A stretch of 6,907 bases of DNA from Thermosulfurimonas sp. (GTDB taxonomy: Bacteria > Desulfobacterota > Thermodesulfobacteria > Thermodesulfobacteriales > Thermodesulfobacteriaceae): the NCBI GenBank assembly GCA_015487645.1, contig WFPH01000154.1:1-6907 (forward strand). Direction: 5' to 3'. Both the position numbers and the translations under genes were made by a program. A model generated the notes under the pieces. It did not search any database, had not been told where the DNA came from, and worked only from the letters and a program-made list of their open reading frames with translations. Of the stretch, positions 1 through 5,719 are shown one piece after another (the stretch's first letter is position 1; each line of letters opens with the position of its first letter).

Positions 1-105
1 CCGGCCGAAAAGCAGAGTGATTACGGAAGCCAGAAGCGGAAGCCCCGGGATCCAGACTACATAATGCATGGCATCGCTTACATATTTTGCCGTCTCAGCG
101 TGCAT
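1..105 (-). CDS. nuoL: NADH-quinone oxidoreductase subunit L, N-terminal fragment
   Basis: Only the first 35 codons are present; the gene continues past the left edge. NuoL is the large antiporter-like subunit of the Complex I membrane arm, thought to pump protons. The visible peptide has a short polar N-terminus, then a hydrophobic stretch beginning WIPGLPLLASVITLLFGR, which matches the usual first helix of NuoL (a W-I-P-x-x-P-L-L start ending in F-G-R). The chosen ATG is 4 nt after the nuoK stop and is preceded by AAGGGG at a spacing of about 7 nt. A second in-frame ATG at codon 13 (position 69) would give a length nearer to many NuoL proteins, but has no comparable ribosome site. The identity rests on this short match plus position after nuoK, where nuoL is normally found. 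Confidence 0.85.
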   Translation of the reverse strand, partial: MHAETAKYVSDAMHYVVWIPGLPLLASVITLLFGR

Positions 106-109
106 GGCC

Positions 110-412
110 CTACCCCTTGAGCATCTTTACTTCGTCCAGGTGGACTTCCCGGAAACGCTTGTAAAGAAGGACCACCAATGAGAGCCCGATCGCGGCCTCG
201 GCGGCCGCCACCGCAATTACGAAGAAGACCACGATATGCCCGGTTACATCCTGCATCTTGGTCCCCAGAGCCGCCAGCGCCACGTTAGCGGCGTTTAACA
301 TGATCTCAATAGAAAGGAGCATGATGATCACGTTGCGACGAGCTACGAAACCAAAGAGTCCCACGGCAAAAAGAGCCAGAGCCAGATAGAGGTACCAGTT
401 AAGAGGTATCAT
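110..412 (-). CDS. nuoK: NADH-quinone oxidoreductase subunit K
   Basis: This 100-residue protein is the MrpC-like membrane subunit of Complex I and forms part of the proton path between the quinone site and the antiporter-like subunits. Three hydrophobic helices are visible (about residues 5-24, 28-50 and 58-83), as expected for the family, and the length is typical. Two membrane-buried acidic residues known to be essential in NuoK are present at the family positions: Glu36 in LLSIEIMLNA and Glu72 in AVAAAEAAIGL. The start codon overlaps the nuoJ stop by 4 nt (ATGA), which suggests translational coupling, and a strong GGAGGAGGAG ribosome site lies just upstream within nuoJ. nuoL follows after 4 nt. 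Confidence 0.97.
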   Translation of the reverse strand: MIPLNWYLYLALALFAVGLFGFVARRNVIIMLLSIEIMLNAANVALAALGTKMQDVTGHIVVFFVIAVAAAEAAIGLSLVVLLYKRFREVHLDEVKMLKG

Positions 413-927
413 TTCTCCTCCTCCCGAATACGCCTCACCAGCACCACGGCCCCCAGGACCGCCACCAACAGAAGCACCCCGGCGGCCTCAAAGGCCAGGA
501 TATGTTCCCGAAAAAGATGTTCTCCCAGAAGGCGGGTGTGCCCCTGAGAAAGGAGGGCTTGGGGGCTGAGACTGCCTTTCGGAGAGGCCGGCGTAAAACC
601 GGAAATTCCCGCCCCGGCTAGCACCAGGAAGAAAAAGATCACCAGAAAGGCCAGGGGATAAGTCCCCAAAAATCTGGGCCACTTAAGCTCCTCCCGGAGA
701 TTGATGAGATAGATCACAAAGAGGAAAAGTACCAGCACAGCCCCGGCGTAAACGAGGATTTGAATCGCCGCCAGGAATTCCGCCTGAAGGGTCAAAAAGA
801 GCACCGCCTGATGCAGAAACATCACCAGACCCCAGAGAACGGCCTTGACCGCGTTACGGGAAAAGACGACCAGAAAAGCCGAAGCCAGAATGGCAAAAGC
901 CAAATATCCAAAAAGCACTTTTTCCAT
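409..927 (-). CDS. nuoJ: NADH-quinone oxidoreductase subunit J
   Basis: A 172-residue integral membrane subunit (ND6 family) of Complex I. Five hydrophobic segments can be seen at about residues 4-22, 27-47, 53-76, 89-108 and 144-164. The conserved core YAGAVLVLFLFVIYLINL lies at about residues 60-77; in this family the third helix carries a pi-bulge whose rearrangement couples quinone reduction to proton transfer. The last helix has the usual FEAAGVLLLVAVLGAVVL pattern, followed by a charged tail. The loop between helices 4 and 5 (about 109-143) is hydrophilic and includes a glycine/serine/proline-rich part. The gene starts 3 nt after nuoI and overlaps nuoK by 4 nt. Length and order (I-J-K-L) are normal for bacterial nuo operons. 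Confidence 0.96.
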   Translation of the reverse strand: MEKVLFGYLAFAILASAFLVVFSRNAVKAVLWGLVMFLHQAVLFLTLQAEFLAAIQILVYAGAVLVLFLFVIYLINLREELKWPRFLGTYPLAFLVIFFFLVLAGAGISGFTPASPKGSLSPQALLSQGHTRLLGEHLFREHILAFEAAGVLLLVAVLGAVVLVRRIREEEK

Positions 928-930
928 ATC

Positions 931-1467
931 CTATACCCCCTCGGCCTTCCTCTTGGGAGCCGGGAGCATCTTCTCCGGCACTCCGCGCGGTTTCCAGTAA
1001 GGATTGAAGTAAGGTCGCTTCTGAGTCATCAAAAATTCATCCCAGTTGGCCAGCAACCGTTCCTTATCAAAATAGAGGTCCTCCCGACGATAGCCTACGT
1101 ATTCGTAAAACTCCGTAAGCACAATGGCGTTCACCGGACATACTTCCTCACAGTAACCGCAGAAGACACACCTCAGGACCTCCACATCGTAACGCTTGAC
1201 TACCAAACGTTTGGTCTCGGGATCCCTTTCGGTCTCGATGTAGATACAGCGCGAGGGACAGACCTTGGCGCAGCGCAAACAGCCTATGCAGCGCTCGCGA
1301 CCGGTCTCCGGATCCCTCACCAGAGCGTGACGCCCACGGAAACCCGGAGCCACGGGTTTCTTTTCCTCGGGATACTGGACCGTGACCGGCCGGGAGAACA
1401 TCTTCCTCAGCGTAAGCCACAGGCCCTTGGCAATCTCAGTCAGAAATATAGTCCGGATCGGATTCAT
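931..1467 (-). CDS. nuoI: NADH-quinone oxidoreductase subunit I (2x[4Fe-4S])
   Basis: NuoI (TYKY) carries the N6a and N6b iron-sulfur clusters that pass electrons to cluster N2 in NuoB. The 178-residue protein has two textbook CxxCxxCxxxCP motifs: Cys60, 63, 66 and 70 (CIGCLRCAKVCP) and Cys100, 103, 106 and 110 (CVFCGYCEEVCP). The final Cys of each motif ligates the other cluster, as in 8Fe ferredoxins. An amphipathic N-terminus (about residues 5-24) would lie along the membrane, as expected. The stretch FRGRHALVRDPETGRERCIGC is the typical lead-in to the first motif. The C-terminal part (about 150-178) is basic and proline-rich. The gene begins 9 nt after nuoH, preceded by AGGAGAGG, and ends 3 nt before nuoJ. 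Confidence 0.97.
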   Translation of the reverse strand: MNPIRTIFLTEIAKGLWLTLRKMFSRPVTVQYPEEKKPVAPGFRGRHALVRDPETGRERCIGCLRCAKVCPSRCIYIETERDPETKRLVVKRYDVEVLRCVFCGYCEEVCPVNAIVLTEFYEYVGYRREDLYFDKERLLANWDEFLMTQKRPYFNPYWKPRGVPEKMLPAPKRKAEGV

Positions 1468-1476
1468 CTTCCTCTC

Positions 1477-2466
1477 CTAAACCCAGAGCTTGATTAGCCC
1501 TGTAATCAAGATGTTGAGGAGCGATAGCGGAATCAGGAGTTTCCAGCCCAAGCCCATAAGTTGATCGTAGCGATAACGGGGTAAGGTAGCCCTCACCCAA
1601 ATGTAAAAGAAAAGCAAGGCGTAGAGTTTCACCAGGAACCAGAAAAAGGGCACCCCCGGGATCTCAAAGGGACCGGACCATCCCCCGAGAAAACAAGTGA
1701 CCGCCACCGCACTCATGACCACCATGCCGAAATATTCCGCCAGATAGAAGAGCCCGAATCGGATACCGCTGTATTCCACGAAATAACCGGCCACCAGCTC
1801 GGTTTCGGCTTCGGGAAGATCAAAGGGCACCCGGTTGGTCTCAGCAATGGCCGAAATCATGAAAACGAAGAACCCTACAATTTGGGGGATGGCATAAACC
1901 TTGAAGGGGCTTGCGACCTGGGCCTTAACGATCTCGGCGAGATTCATGGAGCCGGCCATGAGCATTACACCCACCAGGGAAAGGGCCATGGCCACCTCGT
2001 AGCTCACCACCTGAGCCGAGGCCCGGAGGCCTCCCAGAAAGGCATATCGCGAATTGGAAGCCCAGCCGGAAAGGATCACTCCGTAGGAGGAAAGAGAACT
2101 CAGGGCCAGAATCACTAATAACCCCACATTGACGTTGGCCAGGGCAAACTTTTCCCACACCGGGATGACCGCCAGGCTAGTGGCCCCGGCCACCAGCGAG
2201 ATGAAAGGGGCGAGATAAAAGAGAGTCTTTTCCGTCCCCAGCGGAACGATGTCTTCCTTGGTAAGAAGTTTGAGAACATCCGCGATGGGTTGCAGCAGCC
2301 CCCGAGGGCCCACCCGGTTCGGCCCCAGTCGCTGTTGCATGTGACCTATGATCTTCCGTTCGGCATAAGTGGTGTAAGCCACGTGGAGGAGAGCCACCAG
2401 CAAGAGCACCAGGGCTTCCACCACCAGGATGAGACCCGGCATAGCCACTTTAAGGATGCCCTCCAT
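1477..2466 (-). CDS. nuoH: NADH-quinone oxidoreductase subunit H
   Basis: NuoH (ND1) anchors the peripheral arm in the membrane and forms most of the quinone tunnel. The 329-residue product has a typical length and about eight hydrophobic helices. Family signatures are clear: AERKIIGHMQQRLGPNRVGP at about residues 35-54, a charged loop after the first helix that lines the quinone chamber; and ETNRVPFDLPEAETELVAGY at about 209-228, the acidic loop of the so-called E-channel. The start is taken as the ATG at 2466. An in-frame GTG lies one codon upstream (2469), but the AGGAGG ribosome site (2479-2474) is 7 nt from the ATG and only 4 nt from the GTG. It directly follows nuoD; in many operons nuoE, nuoF and nuoG would come between, and they are missing here. 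Confidence 0.97.
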   Translation of the reverse strand: MEGILKVAMPGLILVVEALVLLLVALLHVAYTTYAERKIIGHMQQRLGPNRVGPRGLLQPIADVLKLLTKEDIVPLGTEKTLFYLAPFISLVAGATSLAVIPVWEKFALANVNVGLLVILALSSLSSYGVILSGWASNSRYAFLGGLRASAQVVSYEVAMALSLVGVMLMAGSMNLAEIVKAQVASPFKVYAIPQIVGFFVFMISAIAETNRVPFDLPEAETELVAGYFVEYSGIRFGLFYLAEYFGMVVMSAVAVTCFLGGWSGPFEIPGVPFFWFLVKLYALLFFYIWVRATLPRYRYDQLMGLGWKLLIPLSLLNILITGLIKLWV

Positions 2467-2477
2467 CACCCCTCCTC

Positions 2478-3707
2478 CTAACGATCACATTCCCCTAGAA
2501 CTACGTCCAGAGTCCCTATAACCGCAATGATATCCGCCACCATGTGGCCCTTTACCATCTCGGGGATGGCCGAAATGTGCACAAAAGAAGGCGCCCTCAC
2601 CCTCACCCGCCAGGGCTTCCCCGAGCCATCACTTACGATGTAGTAACCCAGCTCCCCTTTGGGGGCCTCAATAGAGACATAAACCTCGCCTTCGGGCACC
2701 ACCGGGACCTCGGCCCCTTTGACTAGGAACCCCTTCTTAGGATGGGGTACGGCCTGGGGGGACTTTTTCTTCTCTGGCATTAGAAGATCCGGAGCCCCCT
2801 CCGCTACCACCGGCTCGCCTTCGGTCTCCGGAAGTTTGTCCAGACACTGCCGGATGATCCGGTTGGCCTGACGCATCTCTTCCATCCGCACCCGGTACCG
2901 ATCGTAGGTGTCTCCGTTCCGTCCCACAGGCACCTCAAATTCCACCTCATCGTAAGCGTCATAAGGCTTGAATTTCCTTACGTCATAAGGCACTCCCGAG
3001 CCCCGAAGCGATGGCCCGGTAAGTCCCATATTTATGGCTTTTTCCGGAGGAACCACCGCTACGCCCTTGGTGCGCTTGAGCCAGATACGATTCACATCGA
3101 TCAGGGTCTCATAATCTGTGATACGGGCGGGAAATTCCTCAGTAAAGCGATAGAGTTCCTCCACGATCTCCGGCGTAAAATCAAGCCTCACCCCTCCTAT
3201 GCGGGTGTAGCTCACCGTAAGCCGGGCCCCGCAGATCTTTTCGTAGATATCGAGCAACCACTCACGGTCACGGAAACAGTAAAGGAAGACCGTCATGGCC
3301 CCGATATCAAGGGCGTGGGTGGCCAACCACAGAAGATGGCTCGAGATACGGGCCATCTCGCAGACGATAGTCCGCAGAAGTCTGGCCCGGCGCGGCACAC
3401 TAAGTCCCAGGAGCTTTTCCACGGCCAGGCAATAACCGGTATTGTTGGCCGCCGAGGAGATGTAATCCAGACGATCCGTGAGGACCAGAGCCTGGCTATA
3501 GGTCAAGTTCTCGGAAAGTTTTTCCAGGCCCCGATGGAGATAGCCTATCCGGGGATCGCACCCCACGATGGTCTCTCCGTCAAGCTCTAGGAAAAGGCGC
3601 AGCACCCCGTGCGTGGAAGGGTGCTGCGGCCCCATGTTGACCACGAAAGGCTCGTCCCACTCGGGATGCCCAATCTGTTTGCGATGGATCTCCACCGTGG
3701 GCGCCAT
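2478..3707 (-). CDS. nuoD: NADH-quinone oxidoreductase subunit D (49 kDa type)
   Basis: NuoD forms the quinone-reduction site together with NuoB and NuoH; it is related to the large subunit of [NiFe] hydrogenases but has lost the metal-binding cysteines. The 409-residue protein shows the N-terminal GPQHPSTHGVLRL motif with His33, and TDRLDYI with Tyr82. Their spacing (49 residues) equals that of His38 and Tyr87 in Thermus Nqo4, which contact the quinone head group. The C-terminus ends in a well-conserved block (GELGYYIVSDGSGKPWRVRV, then a short linker, then APSF and the terminal VLGECDR). About residues 293-340 look unlike the family: the usual M-x-x-x-I-H-H-F-K-type region is replaced by a lysine/proline-rich segment. 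nuoC and nuoD are separate genes here, 1 nt apart, with AGGGGAGGT ahead of the ATG. Confidence 0.97.
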   Translation of the reverse strand: MAPTVEIHRKQIGHPEWDEPFVVNMGPQHPSTHGVLRLFLELDGETIVGCDPRIGYLHRGLEKLSENLTYSQALVLTDRLDYISSAANNTGYCLAVEKLLGLSVPRRARLLRTIVCEMARISSHLLWLATHALDIGAMTVFLYCFRDREWLLDIYEKICGARLTVSYTRIGGVRLDFTPEIVEELYRFTEEFPARITDYETLIDVNRIWLKRTKGVAVVPPEKAINMGLTGPSLRGSGVPYDVRKFKPYDAYDEVEFEVPVGRNGDTYDRYRVRMEEMRQANRIIRQCLDKLPETEGEPVVAEGAPDLLMPEKKKSPQAVPHPKKGFLVKGAEVPVVPEGEVYVSIEAPKGELGYYIVSDGSGKPWRVRVRAPSFVHISAIPEMVKGHMVADIIAVIGTLDVVLGECDR

Positions 3708-3708
3708 C

Positions 3709-4257
3709 TTAACCTCCCCTTACCCGCCGATCCCCCCATTCATAGCGGGAAAGCTCCCGGGCCTTCTCCCGTAATTTTTCATACTCGGGCCACTCCTCTT
3801 CCAGTTCCAAGGGATGATCCTTGCGCAAGGGGTGACCCGGCCAGTTCTCCGGCATGAGAAGCCGCCGGAGATCAGGATGCCCCTCGAAACGGATACCAAA
3901 CATGTCGTAGCATTCCCGCTCGAACCAGTTGGCCACCTGCCAGATACTTGTGACCGAGGGCACCCGAGGATCTTCTTCCGGTACCGAAACCTTTATCCTT
4001 AAGGGTTCTTTGCGAGAAATAGAATAGAGGTTGTAAACCACCTCGAAACGTTCTTTTTTTTGGCGTTTGCCCTTCCAACCCAAGTAATCCACCCCGCAGA
4101 GGTCAGCCAGGTGTTTGAAATCCAGCTCGTCGTGTAGAAAACGCATGATTTCCGGAAGGACCTCTCGATCCACATAGACACTTATTTGATCGCAGGAAAC
4201 CTCCTCCCCAAGGATGGCCGTCCCGAAACGCTCTCTGAGTTTTTCTACTACGCTCAT
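3709..4257 (-). CDS. nuoC: NADH-quinone oxidoreductase subunit C (30 kDa type)
   Basis: NuoC is the 30-kDa scaffold subunit of the connecting module, binding NuoD and helping to build the quinone site. The 182-residue product contains the family signature WFERECYDMFGIRFEGHPDL followed by RRLLMPENWPGHPLRKDHPL, at roughly residues 112-152. The N-terminal half has the expected alpha/beta pattern (FKHLADLCGVDYLG, then FEVVYNLYSI) with a short basic insertion, GKRQKKER, between them. The open frame extends upstream to 4440, but the added residues are out-of-frame nuoB. The ATG at 4257 sits 2 nt after the nuoB stop and has GGAG about 6 nt upstream, so this start is preferred. nuoD follows after 1 nt. 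Confidence 0.96.
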   Translation of the reverse strand: MSVVEKLRERFGTAILGEEVSCDQISVYVDREVLPEIMRFLHDELDFKHLADLCGVDYLGWKGKRQKKERFEVVYNLYSISRKEPLRIKVSVPEEDPRVPSVTSIWQVANWFERECYDMFGIRFEGHPDLRRLLMPENWPGHPLRKDHPLELEEEWPEYEKLREKARELSRYEWGDRRVRGG

Positions 4258-4259
4258 CT

Positions 4260-4775
4260 TTATCTCCAGAATCCCCAGCGTCCGGCTTCCTGCCGGATCT
4301 TTTCCTGAAGTTTCATGAGTCCGTACATAAGGGCTTCCGGCCTTGGAGGGCACCCCGGAATATAAACATCCACCGGCAGAAACTCGTCGCACCCCTGCAC
4401 CGTAGAGTAGGTCCGAAAGACTCCCCCGGAACAGGCGCAACTGCCCATGGCGATCACATATCGGGGCTCCGGCATCTGGTCATAGACCCGGCGCACCACC
4501 GGAGCCATCTTCTTGGTCACCGTCCCGGCTACGATCAACACGTCAGCCTGCCGAGGAGAGGCCCGAAAGATGATTCCAAAACGGTCGAGATCGTGATGGC
4601 TGGCTCCGGTGGCCATCATCTCGATGGCGCAACAGGCCAACCCAAAGGTCATGGGCCAGAGGGAACCCGTACGGGCCCAGTTAATAAGCTTATCAAGCGG
4701 AGTGATAAAGGCCGGAGTGCCAGGAATGTGCCGCACGTCCGGGGCTACTTCTACCGTGTCCTTTTCTACTCCCAT
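4260..4775 (-). CDS. nuoB: NADH-quinone oxidoreductase subunit B (N2 cluster)
   Basis: NuoB (PSST) holds cluster N2, the terminal iron-sulfur cluster that reduces quinone. The 171-residue protein shows all four ligands: adjacent Cys48 and Cys49 in TFGLACCAIEMM, Cys113 in AMGSCACSGG, and Cys142 in YIPGCPPRPEA. The tandem cysteine pair is the hallmark of N2. Length is normal. The open frame runs upstream to 4994, but those 73 residues are nuoA read in another frame. The ATG at 4775 gives the familiar N-terminus and has AGGGGGG about 7 nt upstream. It overlaps the end of nuoA by 10 nt, consistent with coupled translation. The C-terminus is short and ends in aromatic residues. Confidence 0.97.
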   Translation of the reverse strand: MGVEKDTVEVAPDVRHIPGTPAFITPLDKLINWARTGSLWPMTFGLACCAIEMMATGASHHDLDRFGIIFRASPRQADVLIVAGTVTKKMAPVVRRVYDQMPEPRYVIAMGSCACSGGVFRTYSTVQGCDEFLPVDVYIPGCPPRPEALMYGLMKLQEKIRQEAGRWGFWR

Positions 4776-5137
4776 TGGAAGGCCCCCCTGATCCAGGCAT
4801 AGACATAAGCTACCAGCAAAAGCACGATAAAAACCACCATTTCTACGTAAGCCAGAGCGCCCAGCTTGCCGAAAGAAACCGCCCAGGGATAAAGAAAGAC
4901 CGCCTCCACATCGAAGACCACGAAAAGGATGGCGATGGCATAGAACTTGACGGAAAAAGGATGGCGGGGCTCTCCCGAAGGTGGAAGACCGCACTCGTAG
5001 CGCACCCGTTTTTCGGGATAAGGTCTCCTGAGCCCCAAAATCTGGTTGATGATCACCATGGAAAGCCCGATCGCAAAGACCAGGATCGCCAGGATCAGGA
5101 TCGGAAGATATTTAGCCGCCAGAACAGTCTCCCCCAC
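4766..5137 (-). CDS. nuoA: NADH-quinone oxidoreductase subunit A
   Basis: NuoA (ND3) is a small membrane subunit next to NuoH, with a mobile loop near the quinone entrance. The 123-residue protein has three hydrophobic helices (about 10-34, 64-88 and 96-117). The loop between helices 1 and 2 carries the conserved YECGLPPSG motif with Cys49, the residue equivalent to the conformation-sensitive cysteine of ND3, and helix 2 carries FYAIAILFVVFDVEAVFLYPWA with its conserved acidic pair. The start is GTG at 5137: AAGGAGG lies 6 nt upstream, and no ATG is available before the first helix. It begins 1 nt after the ferredoxin-like gene, so that gene belongs to the nuo transcript. Confidence 0.97.
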   Translation of the reverse strand: MGETVLAAKYLPILILAILVFAIGLSMVIINQILGLRRPYPEKRVRYECGLPPSGEPRHPFSVKFYAIAILFVVFDVEAVFLYPWAVSFGKLGALAYVEMVVFIVLLLVAYVYAWIRGAFQWE

Positions 5138-5138
5138 C

Positions 5139-5603
5139 CTACCCCTCCTTGGCCGAGGCCTGCTTGGTCGGTTTCTTGGCCACCACCTTTTTGGCTGGCG
5201 GTTTTACCTCTTTTACGGCTAAAGCCTCATTGGGACAGGCCGCCACACAATGAGGTTTCTCCCCGGCCGAAACTCGATCTTTGCAAAGATCGCATTTGTT
5301 AATTTTTCCGGTATTAGGATTGAACTCGGGCACCCCCCAGGGACAGGCATATACACAGTTCACACAGCCCACGCAGAGTTCCTCCACTACAAAGACCACA
5401 TCTTTTTCCCGGCGCATAGCCCCCGTGGGGCAAACCGCCGCACATTGGGGCTTCTTGCACTGCATACAGGAGAAATAAACAAAGGCCTTCCCTGTCTGAA
5501 GAATCCGACAGTTGGCTACCCCATCGTGGGTATCGGCACAGGCTGAAACACAGGAAAGGCAACCGTCACATTTTTCGGAATCGTGCGCTACCGTGTACGG
5601 CAT
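5139..5603 (-). CDS. 4x[4Fe-4S] ferredoxin-type electron-transfer protein heading the nuo operon
   Basis: A 154-residue soluble iron-sulfur protein of the HycB/HydN/CooF/DmsB type, with no signal peptide. Sixteen cysteines fall into four motif groups: Cys12/15/18/22, Cys46/49/54/58 (CxxCxxxxCxxxCP), Cys77/80/83/87 (CxxCxxCxxxCP), and Cys104/107/119/123 (CxxC-x11-CxxxCP). This is the pattern of proteins with four [4Fe-4S] clusters that link a catalytic subunit to another redox partner. Cys32 is additional. The C-terminal tail (about 132-154) is lysine/proline/alanine-rich and looks disordered. Such proteins usually serve hydrogenases, formate dehydrogenases, CO dehydrogenase or molybdoenzymes; here the gene sits 1 nt before nuoA in an operon lacking nuoEFG, so a role as electron donor or adapter for Complex I is inferred but unproven. 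It lacks a Shine-Dalgarno site. Confidence 0.93.
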   Translation of the reverse strand: MPYTVAHDSEKCDGCLSCVSACADTHDGVANCRILQTGKAFVYFSCMQCKKPQCAAVCPTGAMRREKDVVFVVEELCVGCVNCVYACPWGVPEFNPNTGKINKCDLCKDRVSAGEKPHCVAACPNEALAVKEVKPPAKKVVAKKPTKQASAKEG

Positions 5604-5628
5604 GGCTCTATATAAGACAAAAAGTCAA
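5604..5628 (-). promoter_or_regulatory. Putative promoter of the ferredoxin-nuo operon, start codon in leaderless position
   Basis: On the minus strand a TATATA hexamer (5614-5609; overlapping TTATAT at 5615-5610) ends 5 nt before the ferredoxin ATG. A TTGACT hexamer at 5639-5634 lies 19 nt (18 nt for TTATAT) upstream, a slightly long but plausible -35 spacing; a second TTGACT (5628-5623) is too close. If this -10 is used, transcription would begin at or within the ATG, giving a leaderless message. That agrees with the absence of any ribosome site before this gene. Confidence 0.45.
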
Positions 5629-5639
5629 TTCGAAGTCAA
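5614..5639 (-). repeat. Three short TTGWCTT direct repeats in the nuo promoter region
   Basis: TTGACTT occurs at 5639-5633 and again at 5628-5622, an 11-bp period, and a one-mismatch copy TTGTCTT occurs at 5620-5614. They fill the interval between the putative -35 and -10 elements and could be contacts for a regulator, although the first also supplies the -35 hexamer. Confidence 0.4.
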
Positions 5640-5646
5640 GTTTGAC
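5635..5646. promoter_or_regulatory. Small inverted repeat GTCAA-N2-TTGAC over the -35 region
   Basis: Plus-strand GTCAAGTTTGAC is a perfect 5-bp inverted repeat with a 2-bp centre. It overlaps the TTGACT proposed as the -35 of the ferredoxin-nuo promoter, a suitable place for an operator. The half-site words are the same as in the palindrome at 6380-6393 but in reversed order and spacing, so it need not bind the same protein. A 12-bp element of this sort can arise by chance. Confidence 0.3.
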
Positions 5647-5669
5647 CTTTCTTTATCCCCCAAGCTTTC

Positions 5670-5689
5670 GGGGAAAATTTCCCCTTTTT
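5670..5689 (+). terminator. Terminator-like hairpin followed by T5, plus-strand orientation
   Basis: Plus-strand GGGGAA (5670-5675) pairs with TTCCCC (5679-5684) around a 3-nt loop and is followed at once by TTTTT (5685-5689). This is a short intrinsic-terminator shape for plus-strand transcription, yet no plus-strand gene ends here. On the minus strand, the direction of scpA and nuo, the T-run precedes the hairpin as A-run and would not act as a terminator. It might stop antisense transcription, or act only as an RNA hairpin in the scpA 3' region. Confidence 0.35.
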
Positions 5690-5719
5690 GTGGGAATTTT
5701 CTCCCCAGATCTAAAAATC

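Noticed and set aside
760..1497. Long plus-strand open frame (245 codons) across nuoI and part of nuoJ
   Set aside because: It is antisense to two well-recognised genes, its translation shows no family pattern and no ribosome site was seen; it reflects codon bias of the minus-strand genes.
2467..2469. GTG as the start of nuoH
   Set aside because: The AGGAGG site is only 4 nt away; the next codon, ATG at 2466, has the better 7-nt spacing. The difference is a single residue.
4258..4440. N-terminal extension of NuoC by 61 residues
   Set aside because: The extension is nuoB read in another frame; the ATG at 4257 has GGAG upstream and gives the normal length.
4776..4994. N-terminal extension of NuoB by 73 residues
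   Set aside because: The extension is nuoA in another frame; NuoB family length and a ribosome site support the ATG at 4775.
4775..5302. Plus-strand open frame (175 codons) across nuoA and the ferredoxin-like gene
   Set aside because: It lies opposite two confident genes and gives a low-complexity, family-less translation.
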